A DNA stretch of 64,000 nucleotides from Heterocephalus glaber (taxonomy: Eukaryota; Chordata; Mammalia; Rodentia; Bathyergidae): assembly GCF_000247695.1 (NCBI RefSeq), contig NW_004624781.1, positions 13,638,563-13,702,562 on the forward strand. The letters run 5' to 3'. The translations under genes and the position numbers were made by a program. Below, one piece after another: positions 37,901 to 52,000 of this stretch (positions within the stretch are counted from its first letter, which is position 1; each line of letters begins with the position of its first letter). The notes beneath the pieces are model-generated. The model had not been told where the DNA came from. It saw only the letters and a list, made by a program, of their open reading frames with translations, and did not search any database.

Positions 37901-40900
37901 TCCTGCTACCTGGTCAAGGACCAGTTCACCTTCAGCCCCTCTCACCCGGAAAGGACCTCGAAGATGGATGAGCTCTGAGTTCTGGGGACTGATACACTTG
38001 CTGGCTTTATTCCAGGGCTTGTCGTTCTCAAAATATGTTCCCGAAATCACTTGTTGCATGATGTGTTCCCCCAAAATGGAAGGAAGGGGTTGTGGTCGAG
38101 CAGATCTGGTTTTTCTAGTATTTAAATATTCTAGTATTTCTGTCTTAGAGAGTCACAGTGAGCATTGAAGACTCTAGTCATTCCCCCTTAATTCCGTTGA
38201 ACCCAGAGTTTTCCCTCACCTAATTATCATTTGTTTCTTACGGAACCGGAACTAGAGTTCTTCAGAACACTTTTGGGCAACTCCCTGAAACACTTGGAAG
38301 AGACATATTTCACTGGGTAAACTTTCATGGGGAGCAGAAGGGTAAAGAAAACACACATGAAATGAAAGACGTTTCAGCTTATAAAAGGGTGCACAATAAA
38401 ATATAAGAAGTTAGTCTTCTTTCCATCCCAGATATCAAATTTTATTCCTCACAGGTAACTAATATCAATACTCAATACTTTCTGGTATGTTCTGTCAAAA
38501 ATGTGTATGCATGCATGCGTGGCTGCATGTGTTTATGCAAGGGGGAATATTTTCACTTGAGTAGCTTAGGGAGTCTCTCCATAGCAGATGTGTCCATTAT
38601 TTTTAATGGCTGTGGGGAGTCCATTCCATGGACAGACCCTATGTTCTTAAGCAATCTCCTGTTGATAAATACAAGAGTATTTTGGGAGGTTTTGTTGTGA
38701 GAAAGCCTGGACTTACAGACTGCATCTCAGGTTGTGAGCTGGTTCCACACTGAGAGGGACCAAGTTCTCAGGTCCTTTATGTCTTAATTGGTCATGCCAG
38801 GACTGTGCCTCTTTGAAAGTGGCCAGAATAGCAAGATAAAGAAGGGGAAGAGCACACTTTCCTGACATCTTTGCTCTTAAAGCATTTGCTTTGCTTAGCA
38901 GGTTCAGTGAACTCAGCAATCCTACCCTAGACGTGGAAGGAGGGGTCCAGCTCCCTTCCAAGTAGCCTTCAGTGCTAGCCTGGTTTAGCAGGTTGCATGG
39001 CTCTCCTGGCGGCTGCGGGACTTTTATGTGGCTTTTCGTCCTCACAGCCTTTCACTTCGTCACATCTTCATCACAGGGCTGATGAACAAAGAGCAGCCAA
39101 CTTCTGCTCTTGTGGCTGTGTTCTCCTTTCTTGTCAAGTAATGACATGGTGCAATGAGCTGCCACTAAAGAAACACCAGCCAAACCCACTTCTGGAAAGC
39201 AAAAGGAAAATAGTTCCCCTTTGAAAGCGAATGAAAACAGTGAGTTTTGGGGGCCAAAATGAAAACTCAAGAATCAAAAGCAGAGTCCTGTTTGGCAGAA
39301 TCGAGTTTGGCTCAGGGAGTCTGCAGCCCTTAGATCAGTGACTCTCTGCAGGCTTTTCTCCCCACATCCTTGGGAACCGTGAAATTTCCAGGCAAGTCTG
39401 GCCCTGCATGTCCACGGCTGATGGGGGAAGCCCCTGGGAATCCCTTTGTCAGCTGCTGCTGCTTGAGAAGGAGACTTGGGAAGACTTGAGAAGGAGCAGC
39501 CCCTGGTGGAGGAGGCATCGGTCTTTCCTCATGTGTGGTCACACATGACGACTTTGCAAGAAAGGGAACAGAGAGCTGCTCCTTGGGGAGAGTTCTTTGG
39601 CAGGCACCAGCATCCCTCCCTCCTCTATTTTCAGTTTTCTACTTTGCAACAGTCTTTCCTAGGTGGTTATAGATCTGGAATTCCCAGCAGAAGCGCACAC
39701 AAACTTTCCCTGGAAGAAAGATGCCCCATTTCCCATGTGGGATTCCCACAGAGAAATCAAACCTCCCTGAAGAATTGACAGCACAGATTTATAAAACACT
39801 AAAGGAAAACATCCTTTTTACTCCTTCATGAATGAGAGTTGGCAAACACAATAAGCAGAATGATTGCTTTCCCCAATGCTTGAGATGACAGAAGAGTTAT
39901 ACTATAAATAAATTAGGCTTTGGTGAGTTAAAGAGATGAAAGAAAAATAATCACATAAGAGGAGAAAAGCAATTAAGAAAAAACTGAACAAAACTTATAG
40001 AAATAAAACATTGGAAAACTGAAGACTTAAAGTTGTGAAACATAAGATTAGGTACATTAGATACGATTGAACAGGAAATTGCTATGGAAGGTAGATTTTA
40101 GATTATGACCACACAAAATTCAGCATGGGTTAAGGGAATAGATAGAAATATGAAAGAATTGTTGAGAGACACAGAGAAAAAGTGAGAAGCTCAAGGCTGA
40201 ATGCAAACACAACAGGAGTCCTCATCCATGCCTGGACCTATGGTGGCACCCTGGTCAGGACTTTGCTGCCTCATCTTGGGTTGGTTTACTGGCTTTTACT
40301 TTGGAGCATTCTGGGTAAAGCTCTTAATGGGACACATGCACCTGGCATGGTCTGCATTATGACAGAAAGATCTTAACCAATGGAGTGGAGCCTACATGGT
40401 CAGAGTGCAAAATGCAGAGTTTTGTCAATCCTGGAAAGTCTTTTCTTTTTTGTAAGATATATGAATGAAGTGTTGGTGTCTTCACCCCAAGAGGTGGCAC
40501 CTAAGGGTTCTGAGGAAATGTATAGACCCTTATGTACAGAACTATGTATAAACAACTTTTGTACATACATATAGGATAGATTTTTTTGAACTTATACAGC
40601 TGTACATAAAAGTAGCTGGTATTAGTTAAGCCTGTGTCAACAATTTGGATTTTTTTCACTTGTACATTTGGGACTTTTTCTTTTGGTTGATTCAAGTTGC
40701 AAATGCTAAAAAAACCCACAAAAACAAAAAACAGAACATAACAGGAATCCTAAAGCCTGAGGTAAAGACAAGGTGGCAACCGTGAGAATTTTCCAGAATT
40801 GGCAAAAACTGGAACTCTTTAAATTGAAGATGAACCCTGAATTCTGAGCACTAGAAATAAGTTCTTCTTAGTCATAATATAGTGAAATTTTAGGATAAAA

Positions 40901-43685
40901 AAGAAAGGGAAAATGTTATGAGTAAATGGAGATTTTTAAGGACTAAATTGAAGCCGACAATAAGACGTGTCAGGCAAAAAGAGGGACCGGCAGCCAGAAA
41001 CAACCATTAACCTAAAGCTTATTAGCTCATTTATCACCTGGCTTTGCTCGTAAAGAGAGCACATATTTAGTCAAAGACGGAGATGGTTTGCCCCTTCACA
41101 CCTTTCCTAGAAATTTTCTAAAGAAAGTACTGTACCAAGAAGATCACACCTAAGACTCAGTAAAAGATACATGCAGAAACGAGCAGCAAACAAACCAGTA
41201 ACTGATAATAACTTTAAATAAGTACTCACTATTGAAATTCAGGAATGATAATAAAGAATTTTAAATACCAGACAACGGCATGTATGATGGAAGGAATGAT
41301 TGGAGTTAGGATTTTGAAATGTTTTGTTGTTTAGAAAAGAAGAGAGGTTGATTTACTGTAACTTTGATTCAAGAATACATTCCAAGATACACAGAAGAGA
41401 AAAGGGAGGAATTCAGAAAACTGTTCAATGCAATAGGAAGATATCAGAAGAATCAAAGCAGAAATAATCAGCTTGGAAAACAAACTTCTTTTTTTTTTTT
41501 TGGTACGGGGGATCGAACTCAGGTCCTTGCTCTTGCGCAGCAGGTGGCGAAACCACTGAGCTAAATCCCCAGCCTCAAAACAAACTTCTTTTTAAAAATT
41601 AATTTTTAATTAAAAAGATGTCATCGGGTACAGGATAGATTTTAAAAGCTATAGCAAATACTATGAAAAACATTTCTAAGTTATTTCTTTCAAAATATTG
41701 GTTTTTGGATGTGAGGGCGATCTGGCCACGACATCTGTCTCCCCTTTGATCTCCAGGGTTGATTTGGCTGAGCTGGCTGGGTAGGCGGGTGTCCTCTTCC
41801 TCCCTCACCGCTCCATGTGCGTCCCTCCCGAAGCTGCCCGCTGGGTCGGTCAAAGAGGACGACCACCCCCGATAGAGGAGGACCGTATCCTCGGTCAGCG
41901 GTATAGGAGTAGCTGCGCTCCCCTGCTAGAACCTCGAAACAAGCTCTCAAAGTGTTAGTTTTGAAAATACTAACAAATTGGAAAGACTGCAATTGAAATT
42001 ATAACGAAATAATTTTTTTAGATAAATATGTACATTTCTACAATGGAATCAAGAATAGAAAATCTAAATTCAACTTAGAATTTTTCAATGAACTTGCTTC
42101 AGTCTATCCTTTCTCTTTTTTTAGTGCACATAACAAGTGATCTTTAAATAACAGATAATCCTTACTTCATACCAAGTGTTCTAGAAAATAGGAAAAGACT
42201 GAAAGAATTCTAATCCATTTCATGGAGCTAATATAACCTTAGTCATAAAACTACACGAGGACACTGTAATAAAAAGAAATTATATATATAGAAAAAGAAA
42301 TTATAGTCCAAACCCTTGAGAGAACCTTGCGAACCAACTACTGCATGAGGGTAAAGATTAATCCCAGGAATAAAAAGGTGATTTAATGCTAAGAATAATT
42401 ATCAACGAAGTCTAATGCATCAACAGATAAAAGAGAAACTCACATGCTTATATAAATTGATGTAGAAAAGTTTTTTTTAATAATTCCTAATGAAAGTTTC
42501 TGTAAATGAAGGATAGACAGGAATTCTTTAACTTAAATCAAGAGTAATTACCAACAACCTACAAGAGCTATCAGACTTAATGGCAAAACACTAGAAGAAG
42601 GTTCTTTAAAGTTGAGAATAAAATAACATAATTATGACTTCTTTCTATTGTAGAAGAAGTTTTAACTACAAAAGTAAGACAGTAAGAAGAAATTAAATAT
42701 TTAAATAATAGAAAGAAAGCAAGCAATTGTCATTATTTTCAGAAAAAGAAATGTTAGTAATTGTGCAAATAGAACATTTTTTAATGAGAAAAACATTCCT
42801 TATCTGCTGCCTAATATTAACCAGTAGTGGTACATGGCTTTTAGTGGTTTGAAATAGGACTGGTAAAATTGAGGAACTAAATTTTTAATGTACCTAAGTT
42901 TAATTTTAACTTAAGTAGCCACAAATGGCTAATGACTATCATATTTGGTAGCCCTTCTTGTACTAAATTGCAACATATTCTATAATGAACTTAATAAGAA
43001 AATTACAAAGTTTGTTGAATACATGATCAATGAACATAATCAATATTGTCCCTAAACCTTGATAAAAACCAATATAATTTTTAAAAGGTACCACTTGTGT
43101 GGAGTAAAGAAACCCTTTGCATAGGGTTGGTGGGAGTGGAAGTTAGTACAGTCATTAGGGGAAACAGTAAGGGGGTTTCCTTAAAAATTAAAAATAGAAC
43201 TACTATATGACCTAGTAATTCCATTACTGTGCACATATCCAAAAGAAATGAAATGAGTGATGTCAGAGAGCTACCTGCACTTCCATGTTTATAACAGGGC
43301 TAATCACAGTAGGCAAGGTAGCCAAAGCTGCCTTACCTGCCTTACAGAGCAGCCACTGAGTATGAGAAAGTGATGGCGGGTAAAGCACGGATAGGCTGAT
43401 TGGGGCTGGGATTTTTGATCTCTGGTTTTCAGGGCTGATTATTTTTCTGCTAGATGTTATTTTTTGAAAAAGAGGTTCTAGGAGAAATCTTAAAAAGTTG
43501 AACTCACAGAGGCAGAGAGTAAAATGGTGGTTACCAGGGACTGGGAGGACTGGAGGGGACACTGAAAATTGTGGGAATATATTGACCAATTTTATTTAGA
43601 GAGAGGGAATTCAAGAGATTTAATGTACTACACTTAATAATGTATTGTATACTTGGAAATCACTAAAAGACTAGATTTTAGGTGT

Positions 43686-43718
<33 letters not shown>

Positions 43719-46016
43719 AAACTATCTAAGGCAATGAACATGTTAATTATCTCATGTAGCCATTCTGTAACATACACAAATTTCAAAACATCTTATTGTA
43801 CACCAGAAATATAAATAATTTTTGCCAATTTCAGTAATTATTTTAAAACTTTATGAGGTACCCTTTATAGGAGTAATAAAATTAAGGTACCTAGAGAAAT
43901 ATCTAAATTTAAGAAATACAAAATAAATTATAAAACTTTAGTAAGAAGTGTGAAAAGGAGAGCTATGAAGGAAGAGCTACTTCCTGTCCAGCAACCTGAG
44001 AGGGCAGTGTAGTTAAGAGCGTGTGAAAGTGAAGCTGAAGCTGTAGTAGAGATTCTAGGAAGGTGAAAATGCTAGGAACGTGGCTCATCTGCTGAGGAAG
44101 GCCACAGGCAATGAGCAAAGCCACCCCAAGTGACAGGCCAAGAGGGTTGTAACTGGCAGTGCAGGCAGGAGCCTGGCTGCTCAAGTCCTTTGCAGCTCAC
44201 ATTTTTGCCCTGAATGCTGGACCCAGAACTACAGGATGTAATGTTCTCCCTGTTGAGATTTGGTCTTTTTGTCTCATTGTTTTCTATCCCCTTATTCCTC
44301 TCTTTTGGAATGGGAATGTTTACCTGATGCCCTTGTATGTTGGCGGGGTAACGTTTGGATTTTTACAGGGGCTTCACAGATCAGAGGTAACTTAAATCTT
44401 GGAGGAAACTTTGAACTTGAACTTTTCAGCAATGCTGGAATGGCTAGGGTTTTGGCAACTCTTAAAGATGGACTAAATGCATTTTCTATAAAGAGATGTC
44501 GATAACCATTTTGAGAGCCAGGGGTAGAATGTTATGGTTTAGATCCCGAATGTCCCCCAAAGTCTTCATGCATTCATAGGCAGGGCTTTGGAAGCTGAAT
44601 CATAGGGGCAATTTGGGAGACTTGCTGTTAGGAGAGTTGGAGTCTGGAGTCCGGTAGGAAGAGGCGGCTCACCAGGGGTGTGACTTGTATCTGCCTTTCC
44701 CACTCCTCCCTTCTCTCTGCTTTCTGATTACCATGATGTGAGCAGCCTTCCTCCACCTAAGCCCTTCCACCATGCCATTTTTATGTTTAAGCCCACCAAA
44801 CATGGACTGAAACTTCTGAAGAGTGAGCCAAAAATAAACCTTTCCTCAAACTGTGGGTGCTGGGTATTGTGCCCCAGTGACAAGAAAGTGACTAAGACAC
44901 AGGGGTGGGTGAGTGCGTGCAAAATGAAAAACCATGTGTTGTTCTTGGAGAACAAATGGGAAAAGCACTCTGGAGAGTGACTTTAAAATCCATGTGAGGT
45001 TGATGATGCACACACCAAGGACCACCAGACCTGCTTCCAGATCTATGCTCCAGGGAAACTCTAGAGTACACAGGAAGGGAGATTTGTACAGATGTTTGAT
45101 GCAACTGCATCAGCACTTGTGAAGGAAGTGGTCTGGAGACAAATCAGCTTGCACAATGGTGCAGTGAATTACACCTGTGCATCCCAAAATGGGTCCATCT
45201 TAAGAAGCATCTCTGAGTGGTAGAAGATATACAGATTATTAAGCCCTGGGTGTAAATCTTAAGTTCCAATGAAATAATATATATTGCTACAAGAGACAGT
45301 AGTAAAAACCCAGAAGCAGACATGAGAATGTTAACCCTGGCATAATGAAGAGAAACCAGGGAGCGAAGATTCTAGCCCCAGCTCTTCGTCACTCTTGTGG
45401 GCAAATCAGATAACCACACTGAGCCCTAATTTCCTCATCTGTAAAATGGGAACAATTTGTTTACCTCAGGTGATTTTTTTAAGGATTAAACACATCTGGA
45501 GTGCCGCACTTGCTCGGTGAGTGTTGGCCCCTCACCTTCCCTGGTTCTTCTTGCCATGCTTGGAGGGAGAGGGCCTGCTAGTTTGCTGTCTGTGGCCCCC
45601 TGCTCAGCTCTCCTTACACCCACTGAGACCACTGGGGCAAAGGCCCAGTGGGACCTCAGTGTTTAGCGCTGGTTCATTCTACTGAGAAACTTGGATGTTC
45701 TTACAAGTGCAGAATGCCCACATGCACAACTACAGATCCATGAAAGACTGGGCATTGAACAATAATCAAAAATAAAAAAATAGGAAGCAGGTAGGATTGA
45801 TGATAACAGAGGCCACTCTATTCTGAAGCCCCCAACTGAGGGCCGGAGAATATTGGATCCCTCCAAGGGACCATTTGTGTTAGTCAGCAGTGAGTCACTA
45901 TAACAAAATACCCAGGATAAACAACTTATAAAGAGGAAAGTTTGGCCTATGATTTCTGAAGTTTCATTTCATGGTTGTTTGGCTCCCTTACTTCATAGCT
46001 GCTAAGAAAAAGAGAG

Positions 46017-46068
<52 letters not shown>

Positions 46069-49000
46069 CCAGGGTCCAAATATCTTCTTTAATGATGCCC
46101 CCAATGTCCTAACTTCCTTACTCTAGGTCCTACCTCTTAAGGGTTCCACCATCTCTCAACAATGTCCTGGGCAAGGGACCAAGCCTTTAACACATGGGCT
46201 TTGGGGGGATTTAAGATCCAAACTGCAGCACCTTGTGTCCAGAATCACCAGGACACTGCTGACAGTACAGACATCTGACTTAACATCTGTAGGCCAAGTA
46301 ACAGCTCCAGCTACATGGGACTCTCAACACTGTTCATCCTAAGCCTGGAGTGGGGGAGGGCTGTGCAAAGCAACGAGCTGGGAGAACCAAACAAGGAGGA
46401 AGCAGAAAGGGCAGTAGTAGTAGTGCAGCATTACAGAATCTCTTGAGGTCCTTCTCCTTGTAGGTCCTTTGCTCTGGGCCATAAAAGTGATTTCTAAGAG
46501 AATCTAGAAAACAAAAGTGCTCAAGGGAAAGCAGAGCAATGCGTCATCTACATGCTCATTCAAGCCATGAAGTGATGACCGGCATCTCTCAACTCAGGTG
46601 TTACAAGAGGTTGGGATGACCCAGAACTCCGCTACGAGATCTATCAAACATCCCTGCCACAATTGTGTCTGTTCCACACAGTCACCTTTGGATACCTCTA
46701 ATGTCCAAGGCATTTTCTGCTATAAAATAAGATTTAGTCAAATCTCCTGGGCTTTCACATGAGAAGAGTTAATTCTCACCAAATGAAGGTGCATTAGGGA
46801 TGACCAGAGTCAAGTTAGCAAGCCCAGCTCCTGCACTCAAGGGCTGGGTGATCCTGTTATACCTGTAACACCTGGGCAAGAGCAGTTGGAAGGGTATGAG
46901 CGAAAAGGAGGTCTAGATGAGCACACTCTGTGCTCCTTAGAAGAGCGTGGAAGACACTCAAGGGCCCAAGGCAAGGCAGCTGGGCTCTGTGCTGAGTCAC
47001 TGTAGTTGCATCAGCCCAGGGCTCAGCTCCTCCGCTAACGAAAGGAGTCAATGAAATCTCCCCACTTGGATCTCAGGACTGTCCTACCAGGATGTGGGGT
47101 TCTAAGTCACATAGACCAAAACTGCCCAAATTAGACCCTGGAAAGTGGATATCTCCTTTAATCTGGCTTATTTTAAGAACTTCCCAATGTTATTCTAAAT
47201 ACGAACCATTCTTTCTTTTCAAAAGCATCCTAATATGGGATGGACCTATTCTAAAATCTGAACTCACTTTGTAGTAGTAATTCTAGCCCTAGAGCTTTTA
47301 TGGCTCTTGTATCTGAGAAACACTTCAAAATAGAAGCTCTGTGACCAAAGAAAGGAGAGACCTTGATCATGAGGACCTGAAGGCTCGCAGGAGCAGGAAG
47401 CTGGTGATGCGCCATATCTGGAATTTCTTGTACCACAGACTGTCTGTGCTTTTCCTTCTTCCCTTTGCACTGCCTGCCTCCCTGCCCACTCTATGTTCTG
47501 GGCTTAGAGAGAGTTCCCTTCTATTTCCCATCAGGATTCAGATCAAGGCTATTACTTTCAGCAGAGGGGGTTGTATTTTTTCACTGTTGCAGATGTCATA
47601 AGGTAGATTTCTAAAGTGGAGGCTTGACAGACTAAGAAAAGAATTTAGGACAGTGATGGCTAACCTTTTAGAGCTTTCAATGATACAAACAGCCCACTAT
47701 GGCACGTTTGCCATAGCTCCGCCACCACTGACTTAGGGTCTTCCCCACTACATGAGATGTTTCCTACTCATAAGCCCAGCCCCAGAGGGATGCTGTTCCA
47801 TCTCAAGAGGAAATACGGAAGCCTGTTGAGGTTCACTGCAGTGACTTTCACAAGATAAATCTGTATCAGGGTCCTGAAAAGATTGGAGAGAGAGGAGGTT
47901 ACATAGAATACGAAGAGTGAACATAGCCCCTATAAGAAATCTCTTGAAATGACTAGTGATTATGGGAACCTGGGTCCAGGGGAGAGATTTTTAACTCTGC
48001 ACATTTATGGGTCCCCGTTTGCATAGGTACCAAGCTGGGGAAAGTTACCTCAAGGTGCCCAAGAGAAGACAAAGCAGCTATTTTCAAATACTAGGACCCT
48101 GAAGTGGAGGAGGGAAAGGCACCAGGAAGGGGAAAGGGAGGTAGCATTTAAGGAACATTTCCTATGCCAGCAACTTTACATGTAATATGTATTTGATTTC
48201 ACAAAATGACAGTGATGTGCTACCTCCATTTGAGGAAACGGAGATGTAAAGAGACTCAATTGATAGTTCAGATAACATACAGCCATGGAACATAGCAAGA
48301 GGCGGACAGTCAGCCTCATGGAGGTCTCAGGGCTGAGGCAGTCTCTGCAGTTTGATACCAGGGCTGTGGCCCAGGTGCAGGGGCCCCGACAGTCTCCCCT
48401 TCCCTCTTGACTGCACACCTGTCCACCCACAGGGAGGCACCAGGATGACTGCACACATCTACGGAAACAGAGGAGTGAGGGAGTCCGATTTGTCATGAAC
48501 CTTCTCCAGGGATCCCAGCGGAATGGGAATGGGGCGGAGAATACGGGCTCTAGAATTAGACAGAAATCCAGGTTGATGCCTTCTAGGTTTCTTTATCTCT
48601 TTGAGCCCTCACTTTTCCCAATTATTTATGGGTGACAATAAAGCAGCTAAGTACTCATTATTACTAATTAATATAATACAATCATTGATGGGTAATAACA
48701 ACGAGCATACTGTTGTAAGGGCTGAGTCTAATACGTATAAGGTACTTAACACCCTCCCTATCTCTGCAGCTTAATGCATCCTGACCTTCCCTCTGAGGGA
48801 GGGAACATGTATTGCAGGGCTTCTCCCTGACACCAGGACAGGTGAAAGGCCTGTCTATCCCAACATCTAAAAAGCCAATTGGAGCTACAACTTAATTGCT
48901 GTTGGTTTTCCTTGTGGTTTGCAAAGAACTCTTCCTGGGCCTTTTCTTCCCTAATTCACCACAGACAGGTCTTATCAGCCATTTACATCATGGTGTGAAA

Positions 49001-52000
49001 GAGTCTGAGATGTTCCTTCCATGAGCAGATTTTGAGAAGGGGAGAAAAGTGACTTCAGACTCCCAGGTTGGGGTAGAAAAGAATCTCAAAAATTTGAAGG
49101 ACTAATGCATCTTGCATATCTTTGGCCATCTTTTCAATGTTTCTTTTCCCCAGGTGTGGTGGATATGCAAGGCTTTTGAGTGACAAAAGCAATACAAAAT
49201 GCACATTTTCTGATAAGTCAGAAGCAATACATTTGGATAACCTTTGAGCAAAACCATGCAGAGTGGCTGAAAAAGTATTGTGCATGTACAGATTCTTTGT
49301 TTACATTTCCCCACAGGCCCCAGTAAAAGTGAAGATTGTAATCACAATGATAAATTTCATCAGAGTCGATCTTAGAAAATAACTGCATAAATACACAATG
49401 TAAATAGGAATTAATCCACTTGCCACGTACTTTGGCCAGAAGATACAAAGTTCAATTTTTCAACATACAGTATTAAGCTTTGAATCTTTAGAACCCACCT
49501 TGAACACCGGTTGTGTATAGGAAAACGAACTTTACTCTCACTCTCACATTAGAAGTATCAACATGAAGTCTTCTGTGACCCCAGATGTGGGGTTTCTCTT
49601 ACCAGCAAACACATTATCCACTCTGCAGTGCACACCAGCTAGATGTCCCACCAGATCAAGTACATCAGGACAACTTCTACCTGGAGACAGTGTCAGATCC
49701 CCTAGGTTGAGGGCTCTGTCCTAAGACTGTCCTCCAACTTCAGATCCAACTGTCAGCCACAGGCTGTCTTACCTGTACTGACACACCAGCTATGATTCGG
49801 GGTTCCCACAGCCTCCTCTTGTGTTGGATGAACTTGCTTGTGTGGCTCACAGAACTCAAAAAATACTTCCTTAGATTTATAGCCTTTTTAATGAAGGATA
49901 TAGATGAAGGATGTACAGGTAGGTGTGTGTGTGTGTATGTGTGTGTGTGTGTTTTAGGAGTGGGAGGGCTCCATGTCCTGTAGGCATACCGCCTGCCTTC
50001 CAGGACCCTGCACACATGCAGCTGTCCTTTGGGTTTAGACACAGACTTCATTGCATAGACAGGATTGAAGCCTGTACGACTAAGTTTTATCTAATACCTA
50101 AAGACTGAGGGGTGGCTGAAGGTACAGCTTAGTTGTAGAGGATGCTCATAGCACACCCAGTGTCCTGTGTCCCATCCCCAGCACCAAAAACAAATAAACT
50201 GACTGGGTGGGGAAACCCAGCAAGGCTGGTCTGTTCAGATTCTTCCCAGCCCCCCTGGGTGGCAGTACGTCCTCCAGGGGATGGGAAAAAACATCTTCTG
50301 AAAAGGGGTCTAATGACCTACTCACTTTCAGAGTTTCAGGAGGGAGAGTTAGAAGGAGAAGAGAGAAAATAAAAACCCTTGGTGTCTCTGATTCTAGCTC
50401 ACTGCTCACTGTACAATCACTCTCAGCAAGACATACTCTGGCAAGGTAGGTTAAAGAATTCCTATAAGGCCAGTTTGAAGACAGAAAGGTGCAGAATGAT
50501 AAGAGTTCCTATGAGCTGCCTTGAAGGGAATTCTACTTCCTATGGCCTGTCTTGGGGATGAAGTCACAAGACAGGAACCATGGGCCAAAACCAAAAAATG
50601 TGTATCATCAAATCATACTGGGAAAGACATGCTACTGGTTGCTTGAGTGGAATATTTGAAAGCCACATTTGCCTTATCAATTTAAAAAGAAGGGGATTAT
50701 GAAATATTCTTATTAAGAAACAGGAGGGTTTTAACTTTGCCAGTTGCGAAAATAAAAGGATGTTCAGTTCACTTCCTCCTCTTTGTTTTCTGCCGAAATG
50801 TGATTGAATTTGCTTCATTTTTCTGTACCACAAGTCACAGAGCTGAGATCAGTCTGTGGTGACAACTCTCTTTTTGGAGGCCAGATTGTCAAATATCATA
50901 ATACAAGAGCCTTGTCGAGAGAAATTTTCCAGTAAGCAGTGAACTGGAATCAGAGGAATCACCCTTTTGTATTTCCTCTTGTCTCTCTAACTCCCCATCC
51001 CTAAAGTCCAAGACTGAGTATGGTCAGTGTAGCCAGCACTTTGCCAGGGGAAAGGGAGGAATGTTAGAAATTGTCTAAAACTCTCCCCCAGTACTTGAGT
51101 GGCAGGAGCAGGAAGAGTCCGAGATCAGAAAAGGTATGACTCTCCTCTTGTTACTTTAGTTCAGTTTTTTGAGTTCAGATTCATTTCTCAATCTTGGCTT
51201 AACTGATGCATTCTAAGCTTATTCTTCTACTTTATTATATATTTACTCAAAGCAAAGAATTTTAATGTGTGAAACATGGGCAATTGTCTCAAATCTTATG
51301 AAAAATGAAATTACTCATACCTGGAGTAGGGAATCTTTGAGTGTTTTTTTTTAAGTTAATATCAATAGTTTCCAAGTGACAATAGTTTTCTATTCACAAA
51401 TAGTCTGAGTGCAGCTAAAACTTCAGGATCCAGAGAAGGCTCCGACATTGCAGTGGATGAGAACCCAGAACCCAAACCAATGAAGCAAACTTTCCAGCCT
51501 GTTGTTCATGGCTGAGCAAATCTCTGGACAAACCCTCAGGATATTCTTAGAATGAGCCCCTCACTTTTATCTACAGGTTCTTGTAACTGTCTATTTAAGG
51601 ATCTCTACAGATTTGCATAAGTTAAAGGGGAAAAATGATACAAAACCAAAGCCAGAGTAGTGTGGATCCGCAATTTGTACGTGGCTCAGTTTCCAATTGA
51701 TTTAAAAGTCAAGCGATCTGACAAAACAATCTTTACCAAGCACTTCTCATGGTGGACTGCTTTTGCAGTCCATATTTATTGATTGTCAATATTTTTTCTA
51801 GACGACTGAGCCACCTCAATGTTTATGGGAAGCAAGCAGGGTACAAATGAATTATTCAATGAGAAAAAATTTTCAGCAACTAACTTTTCCATCCCCAAAC
51901 CTTTGAGATTCCGAGGAAGTCAATTCCTGAAATGAAAAAAGCACTTCACTCCTCCTCTTCCATTTCCAACTGTCCTGGATAAAAGCAGCGAGGAAATAGA

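Noticed and set aside
44510..44908. Direct repeat 'cagggg' around the LTR at 44531, at first read as a target duplication of a solo LTR
   Set aside because: The left copy is part of the purine-rich internal end that precedes MaLR 3' LTRs, so the match is coincidental.
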